40,814 nucleotides of DNA, taken from positions 1-40,814 of the forward strand of contig JANXWW010000374.1 in the NCBI GenBank assembly GCA_025350945.1. The letters run 5' to 3'. Within the stretch, counting starts at the first letter, position 1, and each line of letters begins with the position of its first letter. This document shows, piece by piece, positions 15,337-26,200 of this stretch. The notes under the pieces are model-generated. The model did no database searches. It saw nothing but the letters and a program-made list of their open reading frames with translations, and was not told where the DNA came from. The translations under genes and the position numbers were made by a program. The DNA comes from Burkholderiales bacterium. Its GTDB lineage: Bacteria; Pseudomonadota; Gammaproteobacteria; Burkholderiales; Usitatibacteraceae.

Positions 15337-16141
15337 GCGACGTTTCAAAAAGCGCACTATTTTTCTGATCCTCTATCTGGTGTTCGCAATTTTGCCGGTT
15401 TATTGGATGATCAACATGTCGTTCAAAACCAACGAAGAGATTCTTTCCACCTTCAGTCTTTGGCCGCAGCATTTTACGTGGGCGCATTACAAAACCATTT
15501 TTACCGATGAGAGTTGGTATTCCGGCTATATCAATTCCATGATTTATGTCGCGATCAATACCGTGATTTCACTCGCGGTTGCGCTGCCTGCGGCTTACGC
15601 GTTCTCCCGCTATTCGTTCCTTGGCGACAAACATGTTTTTTTCTGGCTGCTGACAAATCGCATGACACCACCTGCCGTATTTTTGCTGCCGTTTTTTCAG
15701 CTTTACACCACGCTTGGCTTGATGGATACGCACGTCGCGGTGGCGCTCGCGCATCTGCTGTTTAACGTGCCGTTGGCGGTGTGGATTCTGGAAGGTTTTA
15801 TGAGCGGCATTCCACGTGAGATTGATGAGACGGCATACATTGACGGCTATTCGTTTCCACGGTTTTTCTTGACGATTTTCGTGCCGCTTATCAAAGCCGG
15901 TATTGGCGTGGCGGCGTTTTTTTGTTTCATGTTTAGCTGGGTTGAGCTGTTGATGGCGCGCACATTGACGAGTGTGGACGCGAAACCGATTGTGGCGGTG
16001 ATGACACGCACTGTTTCGGCTTCTGGCATGGATTGGGGAGTGCTTGCGGCAGCGGGTGTGTTGACGATTGTGCCAGGTGCCATCGTAATTTGGTTCGTGC
16101 GACATTACATCGCCAAGGGTTTTGCGATGGGGCGAGTGTAG
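15329..16141 (+). CDS. glpQ: Glycerol-type ABC transporter permease GlpQ
   Basis: This 270-residue inner-membrane permease is of the MalG-like class. It starts with a basic residue cluster, then FLILYLVFAILPVYWMINMS, and has WILEGFMSGIPREIDETAYI followed by DGYSFPRFFLTIFVPLIKAG as the EAA coupling loop. Six membrane segments are seen. The last motif, VRHYIAKGFAMGRV, is the usual C-terminus of this class. AGG/GGAG-like bases inside the end of glpP serve as its ribosome site, and the overlap of eight bases with glpP implies equal production of both permeases. The gene name is used in the transporter sense, not for the phosphodiesterase of the same symbol. Confidence 0.88.
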   Translation: MDERRFKKRTIFLILYLVFAILPVYWMINMSFKTNEEILSTFSLWPQHFTWAHYKTIFTDESWYSGYINSMIYVAINTVISLAVALPAAYAFSRYSFLGDKHVFFWLLTNRMTPPAVFLLPFFQLYTTLGLMDTHVAVALAHLLFNVPLAVWILEGFMSGIPREIDETAYIDGYSFPRFFLTIFVPLIKAGIGVAAFFCFMFSWVELLMARTLTSVDAKPIVAVMTRTVSASGMDWGVLAAAGVLTIVPGAIVIWFVRHYIAKGFAMGRV

Positions 16142-16173
16142 TCATTTTTCAGAAAGCGACAAGGGGGATTCGA

Positions 16174-16482
16174 ATGTTCGAATGGATGGCCTGGACTACA
16201 CCCGTGGCAATATTTTTTACATGTATCGTACTCATGCTCATCGGCATGACGGTGTGGGAAATCAAGTCGCCTACCGTGCAGCGCAAGGGGTGGCTGCCGA
16301 TAGCGACCACGCGTGGTGATCGGCTGTTTATCGGCTTGGTGAGTGCGGCTTATGTGAATCTCGCGTTTGTCGCGGTGAGTGAAAAAATGATTGTCTGGTT
16401 CGGGCTTGAACAGGAGCCCTCAATCTGGATAAGTTTTGTGCTGTCGATGTTGTTGCTTGGTCTTATTTTACGCAAGGGGTAA
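16174..16482 (+). CDS. DUF2160 small membrane protein of glycerol ABC transporter operons
   Basis: This 102-residue protein has three to four membrane helices and opens with MFEWMAWTTPVAIFFTCIVL. It carries GMTVWEIKSPTVQRKGWLPI and TTRGDRLFIGLVSAAYVNLA, the conserved blocks of DUF2160. The family is found almost only inside GlpSTPQV-type operons, between the second permease and the binding protein, exactly as here. Its role is unknown; an auxiliary transporter subunit is a reasonable inference. The frame is open upstream to 16033 inside glpQ, but AGGGGG at 16162-16167 fixes the ATG at 16174. Confidence 0.85.
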   Translation: MFEWMAWTTPVAIFFTCIVLMLIGMTVWEIKSPTVQRKGWLPIATTRGDRLFIGLVSAAYVNLAFVAVSEKMIVWFGLEQEPSIWISFVLSMLLLGLILRKG

Positions 16483-16509
16483 ACTATTTCTGTACGGGTT
16501 CGGTGACAC

Positions 16510-16544
16510 CTTCCCCACTGAGCCGTTGCCATCCCAACGGGAAG
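16510..16544 (+). promoter_or_regulatory. Hairpin in the DUF2160-glpV gap
   Basis: CTTCCC (16510-16515) can pair with GGGAAG (16539-16544), with an inner GTTG-CAAC stem; alternatively CCGTTG (16523-16528) pairs with CAACGG (16535-16540). It ends just before the glpV ribosome site. Such hairpins often protect the mRNA of the highly made binding protein. Confidence 0.45.
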
Positions 16545-16563
16545 ATCTTGAGGAGAAATTATC

Positions 16564-18309
16564 ATGAGATTCCGCTTGAAGACGGCAGCTTGCGCCGTTA
16601 CAACCGCTATCGCTTCACTGGTTGTTTACCAGAATGCATGGGCAGGCGAAGCTGAGGCGAAGAAATGGATCGACAGCGAGTTTCAACCCTCCACCTTGAA
16701 CAAAACCCAGCAGGCTGCAGAGTTGAAGTGGTTTATTGATGCGGCGAAAAAACTGCAGGCTAAAGGTGTGAAAGAAATTTCGGTTGTCTCCGAAACCATC
16801 ACCACGCACGAATACGAGTCCAAGACGCTCACCAAAGCGTTTGAAGAAATCACCGGCATCAAGGTCAAGCACGACATTATTCAGGAAGGTGATGTTGTTG
16901 AAAAATTGCAGACCTCCATGCAATCCGGTAAATCGATTTACGACGGCTGGATTTCGGATTCCGATTTGATCGGCACTCATTATCGCTACGGCAAAATTAT
17001 CGCGCTGTCAGACTACATGACGGGCGCGGGCAAGGACTATACCAATCCCGGTCTTGATTTGAAAGATTTTATCGGCACCAGTTTCACAACCGCACCCGAT
17101 GGAAAACTCTATCAATTGCCCGATCAGCAGTTCGCGAATTTATATTGGTTCCGCGCCGATCTTTTTGCGCGTCAGGATTTGAAAGATAAATTCAAAGCGA
17201 AATATGGTTATGACTTGGGCGTGCCGCTTAACTGGAGCGCGTATGAAGACATCGCGGAATTTTTCACAGTTGATGTGAAAACGATTGACGGCAAACCGAT
17301 TTACGGACACATGGATTACGGCAAGAAAGATCCCTCGCTCGGCTGGCGTTTTACCGACGCATGGCTGTCGATGGCGGGCACAGCCGACATCGGTATTCCA
17401 AATGGCTTGCCGGTGGACGAATGGGGCATTCGCGTCGCGGCGGATAAATGCACACCAGTCGGCGCATCCGTCTCGCGCGGCGGTGCGACCAATTCTCCGG
17501 CGGCTGTTTACGCACTCACCAAGTATGTCGACTGGATGAAAAAATATGCGCCGAAAGAAGCCAGCGGCATGACTTTCGGCGAGGCCGGGCCGGTGCCCGC
17601 GCAAGGCCAAATCGCGCAGCAGATTTTTTGGTACACCGCGTTTACGGCGGACATGATTAAAGCCGGTTTGCCGGTGGTGAACGCCGATGGCACACCGAAG
17701 TGGCGGATGGCTCCTGGCCCTAATGGCCCCTACTGGAAGCAGGGCATGCAAAATGGTTATCAGGACGTTGGCTCGTGGACGTTCTTCAAAAATCATGATG
17801 CCAATAAAACGGCAGCCGCGTGGTTGTACGCACAGTTCATCACTTCTAAAACTGTGTCCGCGAAAAAATCGGTGGTGGGCTTAACGTTTATTCGCGATAG
17901 CGATATTCGCCACGAATACTTCACGCAAAACGCGGCGAAATACGGCGGCCTGATCGAGTTCTATCGCAGCCCTGCGCGCGTGGCATGGACGCCGACGGGC
18001 AATAACGTTCCTGACTATCCAAAGCTCGCACAACTCTGGTGGAAGAACGTCGCTGTCGCTGTAACAGGCGAAAAAACGCCACAAGCGGCGATGGATAATT
18101 TGGCCGAAGAAATGGATCAAGTCATGTCGCGACTTGAACGCGCAGGGATGGCGAACTGTCCACCAAAATTGAATCCTAAAGGCGATCCAAACAAATACCT
18201 GAGCGACAAAGGCGCGCCATGGAAAAAGCTCGCCAATGAAAAACCGAAAGGCGAAACGATTGCGTATGACACGTTGCTGAATGCGTGGAAGGCGGGGAAG
18301 GTTCGCTAA
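16564..18309 (+). CDS. glpV: Glycerol-type ABC transporter substrate-binding protein GlpV
   Basis: This 581-residue periplasmic receptor, longer than most sugar-binding proteins, has the normal size for the GlpV family. A signal peptide ends near AWA-GEAEAKKW (about residue 27). Diagnostic stretches are EISVVSETITTHEYESKTLT, YDGWISDSDLIGTHYRYGKI, LYQLPDQQFANLYWFRADLF and GHMDYGKKDPSLGWRFTDAW. A GAGGAGA ribosome site (16550-16556) lies ahead of the ATG. In rhizobia this system imports glycerol; here no glpK, glpD or glpR is in the window, so the substrate is inferred from family only. It is the last gene of the operon. Confidence 0.9.
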   Translation: MRFRLKTAACAVTTAIASLVVYQNAWAGEAEAKKWIDSEFQPSTLNKTQQAAELKWFIDAAKKLQAKGVKEISVVSETITTHEYESKTLTKAFEEITGIKVKHDIIQEGDVVEKLQTSMQSGKSIYDGWISDSDLIGTHYRYGKIIALSDYMTGAGKDYTNPGLDLKDFIGTSFTTAPDGKLYQLPDQQFANLYWFRADLFARQDLKDKFKAKYGYDLGVPLNWSAYEDIAEFFTVDVKTIDGKPIYGHMDYGKKDPSLGWRFTDAWLSMAGTADIGIPNGLPVDEWGIRVAADKCTPVGASVSRGGATNSPAAVYALTKYVDWMKKYAPKEASGMTFGEAGPVPAQGQIAQQIFWYTAFTADMIKAGLPVVNADGTPKWRMAPGPNGPYWKQGMQNGYQDVGSWTFFKNHDANKTAAAWLYAQFITSKTVSAKKSVVGLTFIRDSDIRHEYFTQNAAKYGGLIEFYRSPARVAWTPTGNNVPDYPKLAQLWWKNVAVAVTGEKTPQAAMDNLAEEMDQVMSRLERAGMANCPPKLNPKGDPNKYLSDKGAPWKKLANEKPKGETIAYDTLLNAWKAGKVR

Positions 18310-18500
18310 ATTTGCTGGCACTAAAACTACCCCGTTGGTTTTGGTGACTGGTGAAATATTTTTTTATGTTGGCATTCACACGTTGGCGCGGTCGCTGATA
18401 ATCAGTAGAGAATTTGAGTTGGTTTACGCTAACTACTCTCCCACTTTAAGGCCTACATTCCAATGCGGCGGGGCTCATTGTCTGCAGGAGCCAAAAATTT

Positions 18501-18528
18501 GCCGTGCACGGCTCTCGCTATGCACGGC
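18501..18528 (-). terminator. Intrinsic terminator of the OmpA-family gene
   Basis: GCCGTGCA (18501-18508) and TGCACGGC (18521-18528) form a perfect 8-bp stem with a 12-base loop. Read on the minus strand, the stem is followed by AAATTTTTGG, a T-tract in the right place. It begins 24 bases past the OmpA-gene stop. Confidence 0.75.
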
Positions 18529-18552
18529 ATCTCTTCTTATTAATTCGCCACT

Positions 18553-19602
18553 TTACTGAGTGCGGCGTTCTATCGTGATTTGTTCAATCTCCACACGGCG
18601 ATTCGGCTCCAGACATTTAATCAGAGCTGGGCGGTTTTTGTCCGTGCACATCACTACCGGATTTGCTTCACCGCGACCTTCTGCTTTTAATCTGCCCGCA
18701 TCGATGCCTTTACCGGTCAAGTAGTTCTTTACCGACATCGCACGACGCTCGGATAATTTCTGGTTATATTTGTCTGAGCCCAGGCGATCCGCGTAGCCGG
18801 CAATCATGACGTTATTGATGCTGGTGTTCGCATTAAGCGCGCTCGCGATCTCATCCAACTTGGGTTGCGGTAAACGAAGTTGCGCGCTGTCAAATGCGAA
18901 TAGCTCGGTTGCCGACAATGTGATGCGCTCCATGCGTGGTGCTGGTGGCGGTGGGGTTGGCAAGGGTAAAGGTGGCGGCGTGGGCGTTATCTCGCGGACT
19001 GGCTCCGGTGCTTGCGCCGTGCGCACAATTGGCGCGGCGGGTTTATCAAAGGCATAGGTTAGGCCCACGGTAACGTAATCCGTTTTTGCGCGGTCAAAAC
19101 CGAAATTGAACCCGCTCAGATAACCGAACACCCGGCGGTAATCCGCCTGAATTGCCCACTGCTCGCCAAGTGCCACCTGGAATCCAGCGCCCGCGTTCAA
19201 GTAAGGCGAGGTGCGAGTACGCGTGCCTAAAAAGGGCGTGGTGGCGCGATCACGTTCATAACCGGTTCCCGCCAGGAGGAAAGGGCGAAACGATTTACGT
19301 GAAAACATGTAAAGCGCATCAACGCCCAATGTATGTTGCTGATATCGCGCGTTATCGCTATCAGTTTTCGCATAGGTGCCGCCCATCTGTAAATCCCAAT
19401 ATTGCGAAAGTGGCTTTCCCACGCGAAATCCACCACCAATACCGTTTTTGTCCACACCGAAACGCTTGTCAGGATCCATCGCGTTAACACTGGGTGCGAT
19501 GTACCAAGACGGGTTGTACAGCGTTGTTTGTGCGTGCACAGCCAACGATGCGCTAGTGCAACACGTCGCGATGGCGAAAGCCATTGTTTTCAAATTATTC
19601 AT
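18553..19602 (-). CDS. OmpA-family outer-membrane protein
   Basis: This 349-residue protein has a signal peptide (MNNLKTMAFAIATCCTSASL then AVHAQ). An N-terminal eight-stranded-type barrel spans about 30-195, with alternating strands such as YWDLQMGGTYAKTDSDNARY and WAIQADYRRVFGYLSGFNFG. A Pro-rich linker follows (PTPPPLPLPTPPPPAP, about 212-230). The C-terminal OmpA peptidoglycan-binding domain has VMIAGYADRLGSDKYNQKLS, ERRAMSVKNYLTGKGID and RVEIEQITIERRTQ. It anchors the outer membrane to peptidoglycan. It is a single-gene unit with its own terminator. Confidence 0.92.
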   Translation of the reverse strand: MNNLKTMAFAIATCCTSASLAVHAQTTLYNPSWYIAPSVNAMDPDKRFGVDKNGIGGGFRVGKPLSQYWDLQMGGTYAKTDSDNARYQQHTLGVDALYMFSRKSFRPFLLAGTGYERDRATTPFLGTRTRTSPYLNAGAGFQVALGEQWAIQADYRRVFGYLSGFNFGFDRAKTDYVTVGLTYAFDKPAAPIVRTAQAPEPVREITPTPPPLPLPTPPPPAPRMERITLSATELFAFDSAQLRLPQPKLDEIASALNANTSINNVMIAGYADRLGSDKYNQKLSERRAMSVKNYLTGKGIDAGRLKAEGRGEANPVVMCTDKNRPALIKCLEPNRRVEIEQITIERRTQ

Positions 19603-19773
19603 TAACGCACCTTGAGGTTGGTTTTATAAAAAAAGTAACGATAAAAAGTAAAGATCGCGTCTGCCAAATGAAATTTGGGTAATTCGAATAACGCACAACA
19701 GGTCAACGAAAGAGACGCTCAATGCATACTAAAACCGCTGTTTTGGATTTGGCCTACCGACACTACGAACTCT

Positions 19774-19923
19774 TTACAACGGCTTTCGCCCTGAGATAAC
19801 TCGCAGCAATACCACAATGATCGCCACCACCAGCAGGATGTGGATAAATCCGCCCAGTGTGTATGAGGTCACAAGGCCCAGCAGCCACAAAACAAGAAGC
19901 ACGACAGCAATGGTGTAAAGCAT
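19774..19923 (-). CDS. 49-residue hydrophobic membrane peptide, Lmo0937 family
   Basis: The product is two membrane helices joined by a glycine turn: MLYTIAVVLLVLWLLGLVTS, then YTLGGFIHILLVVAIIVVLL, and a basic tail RVISGRKPL. This matches the Lmo0937/DUF5670 family of short stress-linked membrane proteins, common and multi-copy in soil bacteria. The frame is open far upstream, but the ATG at 19923 with AGAGA just before it gives the family length. A TGTGCGG-type dyad lies 80 bp upstream of the start. Confidence 0.85.
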   Translation of the reverse strand: MLYTIAVVLLVLWLLGLVTSYTLGGFIHILLVVAIIVVLLRVISGRKPL

Positions 19924-20002
19924 GATTTTCTCTTTTCGAATGGTTGAACGAAGCATAAAAATGTTTATAAAATAATGTTGACATTTATCCACAGCGGATT
20001 CC

Positions 20003-20016
20003 GTGCGGTGCCGCAC
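20003..20016. promoter_or_regulatory. Dyad A, putative operator upstream of the Lmo0937-like gene
   Basis: GTGCGG-TG-CCGCAC is a perfect 6-bp inverted repeat with a 2-base centre. On the minus strand the surrounding 17 bases (20022 to 20006) are identical to 36279-36295 upstream of the CHRD gene, in the same orientation to the downstream gene. Confidence 0.6.
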
Positions 20017-20130
20017 ATAGCGAATTTTTTCGCACTTCCGAAATCCAATAAAACGTAATAAATTTTTCTGCTGTAAAAGCGAAAGCGCCAACCAAAAAGC
20101 TCAGACTATCTTGTCAGCGTGGAAAAAATC

Positions 20131-20146
20131 TGTGCGCTCCCGCACA
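20131..20146. promoter_or_regulatory. Dyad C, putative operator upstream of ndvB
   Basis: TGTGCG-CTCC-CGCACA is a perfect 6-bp inverted repeat, 144 bp before the ndvB start. On the minus strand it shares TATGTGCGG with dyads A and B. Confidence 0.55.
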
Positions 20147-20289
20147 TACGCGCAACCGCGTAACGGTTACGCTTGAAGTTGATCTAGTAGAAGCATCCCG
20201 CATGAGCGGGGATATCGCCAGCCGCGCCTGAGATGGCTAGACCAATCGCATGAATCACAAAACATTCCCGTTGATCAGGAAATCAAAAA

Positions 20290-23200
20290 TTGAAATTTGA
20301 GATCACTACGATGCTTGGGAAGTTAGGCCGATTCAAGCCTCGCTTATACATTGAGGAGGCAGCATCCAAATACGTTTCTGCTGAGGCACCCCTTCGCGCG
20401 GAGCTTTTTAGTGTCGAGCAGATGGATCGACACGGCAGGAGCCTGGCCGCCAGCCATAAAGTTGTAAAAGGACGTGGGCCGGATCAGCTATTGGCGCGTC
20501 TAATTGAAAACTATAGCGTTTTGGTTTGGACATGCGGACTACTCACCAGCGCGGTAAAAGAAAATCGTCGCATCACGCCTGCAGGAGAGTGGCTGCTCGA
20601 CAATTTCTATCTGATTGAAGAACAAATTCGCACCGCGCGACGCCACTTTCCAAAAGCATACAGCCAGGAATTACCGGTGTTGGCAAATGGAGCTTCTGCC
20701 GGATTGCCGCGCGTCTATGACATTGCACTTGAAGCCATCGCGCACGGCGATGGCCGTGTAGATCCTGAAAGCCTGAACCGGTTTATTGCCGCCTATCAGG
20801 AGGGTGCCGACCTCAAGCTGGGTGAGCTATGGGCCATCCCGATCATGCTGCGCCTGGCACTCATCGAAAATTTGCGACGTGTTGGCGCGCGTGTTGCGGC
20901 GGGCATGCTGGATCGCAACGAAGCGAATACCTGGGCAGATGAAATGATCCTGACAGCTGAGGAAGATCCGAAGAGCCTGATCTTGGTCATCGCCGATATG
21001 GCGCGGTCAAATCCACCCATGGTCAGCTCCTTTGTGGCCGAACTTGCGCGACGACTGCAAGGCCACAGTTCTGCACTTGCCTTGCCGCTCACCTGGATCG
21101 AACAGCGCCTTTCAGAAACAGGATCGACTATTGAGCAGCTAGTTCAATCTGAAACACAGAGCTTGGCCGCGAATCAGGTTTCCATCAGCAACAGTATCGG
21201 CAGCTTAAGGTTTCTGGGGGCCATGGACTGGCGCGAATTTGTCGAGACCATGAGCAGCGTAGAACACAAATTACGCGAAGACCCGGTTGGCGTTTACGCC
21301 CGGATGGATTTCGCGACACGTGATCGCTATCGCCACGTTGTTGAAAAAATAGCGAAAAAAAGTCACTTATCTGAAAGTGATGTTGCGCGTAAAGCGGTTC
21401 AGCTGGCTTTTCTTCACAGCGGACAAAACGGCGAAGCAAAAAATTCGCGTGAATCACATGTCGGGTTTTATCTGATCGATAAAGGACTTCAACAGCTTGA
21501 ACGCGCGGTTGAAGTTCGCGTCTCGACTATTGAGGCGCTGCGTCGGTTCGACCAATTGAGCGAGCGGTTCCCGCTGCCGCTCTATCTGGGTGCTGTTTTT
21601 TTACTGACTGCAATCGCTGTTTTTATTTTTTTCAGGATCGGCCATGTTGATGGCATCGATATGGGCTCACTCATTGTCGCTGGTGCGGTGGTGGCGCTTG
21701 GTGCCAGCCAGTGGGCACTGTCATTGACCAACTGGCTGGCAACGCTCCTTGCCACCCCGGTTTTACTGCCGCGCATGGATTTCTCGGCAGGGGTGCCTGC
21801 GCAATCGCGCACGTTGGTGGTCGTCCCCACGCTACTCACGAGCATTGCCGGTGCAGCGGCGCTGGTTGAAGCATTGGAGGTGCGATTTCTGGCAAACTGC
21901 GACGACAATCTTCATTTCGGATTGTTGACTGATTTTCGTGACGCAGCAGAGGAGTTTTTGACCGAAGATGAATATCTGCTCACCGACATCCGTGCGCGAA
22001 TCGACGCGCTCAATAAAAAATATGGCATTGAAAACAATGATCAGTTTTTCCTGTTCCATCGTCCACGCCGCTGGAATGCGGAGGAGCGCAAATGGATGGG
22101 CTATGAGCGCAAGCGGGGGAAGCTGGGGGACTTGAATGATCTGTTGCGTTTTGGGATCACGGAGCCGTTTTCGTTAACTATCGGCAACATCGATATTTTG
22201 CGTGGGGTGAAATTTGTGGTGACGCTTGACACCGACACCCAACTCCCGCGCGACGCAGCGCGGCAACTCGTCGCCACCATGTCACACCCGCTGAATCGTG
22301 CAGAAGTCGTTTGCCCTGACAATCGGGGCGGGGAACACAAGCAACCCACACAAAACCGCGTGTTACCCATCACTGTGGGATACGGCATTCTGCAACCACG
22401 CATGGCTGTCAGCCTGCCAAGTGCCAATCGATCACGATACGCACAGCTACACGGGAGTGAGGCTGGAATTGACCCTTATACCCGCGCCGTATCTGATGTT
22501 TATCAGGATGTGTTTCAGGAAGGCTCATTCATCGGTAAAGGTATTTACGATGTTGAAGTATTTGAGCAGACCCTCAAAGGACGCTTTCCGGAAAATCGCA
22601 TTCTGAGTCACGACCTGCTCGAAGGTTGCTACGCGCGTTCGGGACTGGTGAGCGACATACAGTTATACGAAGATTATCCCTCGCGTTATAGCGCGGATGT
22701 GAGCCGTCGCCACCGGTGGATACGCGGCGACTGGCAGATTGCAGCGTGGCTCCTGTCGAGCGTGCCCGCCGATGGTGGCAATCGAGAAAAAAACCCGCTG
22801 TCCAATTTGTCGCAATGGAAAATTTTTGATAATTTACGTCGCAGCCTCACGCCGCTGGCGATGGTGATCCTGTTTGTCACCGGTTGGGTGCTAGTGCCAG
22901 CAGCGTTGCTGTGGACACTGGCATTGCTAGGCATGGTGTTTTTGCCCGCTGTGCTGACAACTAGCATTGAGTTGCTAAGAAAACCCAGTGACATGCTGTT
23001 TGGCCAGCATGCGTCCGAGGTTATCGGTGCCGCCAGCAAACAGTGCGCACAGGCATTGTTCAGCCTGGCCTGCCTGCCTTATGAAGCGCTATTCAGCCTT
23101 GACGCAATCTTGCGCACATCTGCGCGCATGTTGTTTACAAAACGGCGCTTGCTGGAATGGAATCCGGCAAGCGGTATTGAACTTGCCGAAGCCCGCAGTG

Positions 23201-26200
23201 CTGCGCCGGGTGAAGTGGCCCAACTATTGGCCGCCATGGGGAGAATGTGGGTGGGCCCTGCGTTGGCGACGGCGATTGCCGCTTATCTGGTCGCAGTGCG
23301 GCCATCTGTAATTTGGCTGGCCGCACCTCTGCTGTTTATCTGGTTCATGGCGCCGGTCGTCGTATGGTGGATGAGTCGTCCGCTGGCACATCGGCGGCCC
23401 ACCTTGCAGCCTCAGCAGAAAATTTTCCTGCATGCGCTGGCGCGCAGAACGTGGCGATTCTTCGAGCGCTTTGTCTCACCCGCAGACAATTGGCTGCCAC
23501 CTGACAACTATCAGGAACATCCGGTTGCGGTGATCGCCCATCGCACATCACCGACGAATATGGGCCTGGCACTTCTGGCAAATTTAAGCGCTTACGACTT
23601 TGGCTACATCACCGGTGGAAAGCTCGTCGAGCGTACCGCGAATACGCTTGAATCGATGCTTTCGCTACAGCGCTATCAAGGGCATTTTCTGAATTGGTAC
23701 GACACCGTCTCGATGCAGCCGCTGACACCGCTTTACGTTTCCACCGTGGATAGCGGCAATCTTTGCGGGCATCTTCTAACATTGCGCTCTGGTTTGCTGG
23801 CGGTGCCCGAGCAAAAAATTATCGGGCCGAGAATATTTGACGGTCTTTTTGATGCGTTCGAAAATCTGCTCACCGCCAGCGAATTTGTCTCATCAAATGC
23901 AGTATCAATATCGTCCGCTCCTCTAGCTGCGCCGAATCGTTCGCCTGCTTGCGCGCAACTTCTGGCACAACTAAAGCGCGATATTGAAGCCGCGTGTGAC
24001 GCTATGCCTGCGACGATTTCTGCACTGCATTTTTGGCTGGAAAAAATTGCAAAGACGACCGCGCTGCTTGTCTATCAAGCCACAGCAAAGAGCACGAACG
24101 CGGCTGAAATTGCAGCAGACGATGAGTGCCCCGAACAAAGCGAATTCAGTTGGTGGGCTGCAGCGCTATTGATGCAGTGCGAAGATGCCGCACATGAGCT
24201 TGCGTTTCTCATGCCGTGGATCAACATTAATGCAATAACAAATGCATTAACTGATGCAACAACAGGCACAACAAATTCAGCGCTCGGCCTTGACACAAAA
24301 TTGGTGTCAACCATGCGATCAATACCAACACTCTGCGATTTAGCAAAGCTGCACAACTCAATATTGTCAATGCACGAAAACAGTAATTTGCAACCAGGGT
24401 CTACCGCGCGTGATGAATTTTTTTCTGTGCTGTTACCACTAATTGAATTGGCGAGCGTCCGCGCCGCGACGCGAATTCAAACCTTGGAAAAACTTAGCAA
24501 TCAGGTGGGCGAACTGGCGTCTGTGGACTACAGCTTCTTGTACGATGCCACGCAAAAGCTGATGACGGTAGGCTACAACCTCGATCAACATCGAAGCGAC
24601 ACCGGGCGCTATGATTTGTTGGCATCGGAAGCGAGGCTCGCCAGTTTTGTTGCTATTGCCCAGGGAAAAATTCCGCAAGAGAGCTGGTTTGCGCTAGGGC
24701 GTAATCTTACTTCTGTAGGCGGTGACGCAATTCTGCTGTCGTGGAGCGGCTCGATGTTTGAGTATTTAATGCCCATGCTAGTTATGCCTGCGTTTGAAAA
24801 CACATTGCTCGATCAGACCTGTTTATCAGCGGTCAAGCGCCAAATCTCATACGGCAATTTGCGCGGTATTCCGTGGGGCATTTCTGAATCGGGCTACAAC
24901 ACGGTCGATGCGAATCTGAACTATCAATATCGCGCATTCGGTGTGCCGGGCTTGGGGCTTAAACGCGGACTTTCGGAAGATCTGGTGATCGCACCCTATG
25001 CGTCAGCGCTGGCATTAATGGTCATGCCGGAGGCGGCTTGCGAAAACCTCGAGCGAATGCGCGATGACGGATTACTCGGCGATTACGGTATGTATGAAGC
25101 GGTCGATTTCACACCATCACGATTGCCGCGTGGCCAATCATCTGCAGTAATCCGCTCGTTCATGGCGCATCATCAAGGCATGAGCCTTTTGTCACTGGCC
25201 TATCTGCTGCTCAATCGCCCCATGCAAAAGCGCTTTGAATCTGACCCGCAGTTTCAGGCCACCATGTTGCTGTTGCAAGAGCGCATTCCGGTCGCCACAT
25301 CGTTCCATGTGCATGCGCCTGACCTGTCGGATATCCGCGCTGCCGCCATCGGCCCGGAGATGCCGATGCGCGTGTTGCGTAGCCCGCACACACCAACTCC
25401 CGAAGTGCAATTGCTGTCCAATGGTCGTTACCACGTCATGGTCACCAATGCGGGCGGTGGATATAGCAGATGGAAAGAATTTGGCGTCACACGCTGGCAC
25501 GAAGATGGTACCCGTGATAACTGGGGTGCATTTTGTTATATCTGTGATGTTGCCTCCGGTAAATTTTGGTCTACATCGCATCAGCCCACGCTGACCGAAA
25601 CAGACGGCTATGAAGCGATTTTTTCCGAGGGCAGAGTTGAATTTCGCCGCCGCGATCATGGTTACGAAACACACACTGAAATTGTGGTGTCGCCTGAAGA
25701 CGATATTGAGCTTCGACGAACCCGCATTACCAACCGGTCGCGCACTCGCCGCACCATTGAGATAACGAGCTATGCCGAGGTGGTGCTGGCAGTGCCCGCC
25801 GCCGACGCGTTACACCCTGCGTTCAGTAATCTTTTTGTGCAGACAGAAATCGTTGCAGATCGACACGCGATTTTGTGCACGCGCCGACCGCGCGCGACCA
25901 ACGAGCAGGTACCTTGGATGCTGCATTTGATGGCCGTGCACAATGCAGAAGTGGTCCATGTTTCATACGAAACTGATCGCATGCGTTTTATTGGCCGTAC
26001 ACGCAGCATTGATGCACCACAAGCGATGATGGCTTCGGGCGCGCTCTCCGGTACGCAAGGTTCGGTGCTCGATCCGATTGTATCGATTCGCTACCGAATC
26101 ACTATCGAAGCAGAGCAGACAGCCACCATCGACGTGGTTTCCGGCATGGCTGAAACACGTGATGTCGCGTATGCGCTTTCCGGAAAATATCGCGACCGCC

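Larger units (their letters stand above)
19924..20289. other. Divergent regulatory region between the Lmo0937-like gene and ndvB
   Basis: This 366-bp gap serves two divergent genes. It holds two related dyads (20003-20016 and 20131-20146), and a third hairpin, CCCGC-ATGA-GCGGG, at 20197-20210 in the probable ndvB leader. No open frame here is convincing. Confidence 0.6.

Noticed and set aside
15569..16105. 178-codon minus-strand frame opposite glpQ
   Set aside because: Lies wholly inside a well-supported permease gene; composition (His/Arg/Gln-rich) is typical of a shadow frame.
17140..17796. 218-codon minus-strand frame opposite glpV
   Set aside because: Shadow of glpV with no family resemblance or ribosome site.
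18310..18500. Intrinsic terminator directly after glpV
   Set aside because: A 9-bp A/T-rich stem with G-U pairs (18321-18344) exists, but the T-run starts about 11 bases later, so it is too weak to call.
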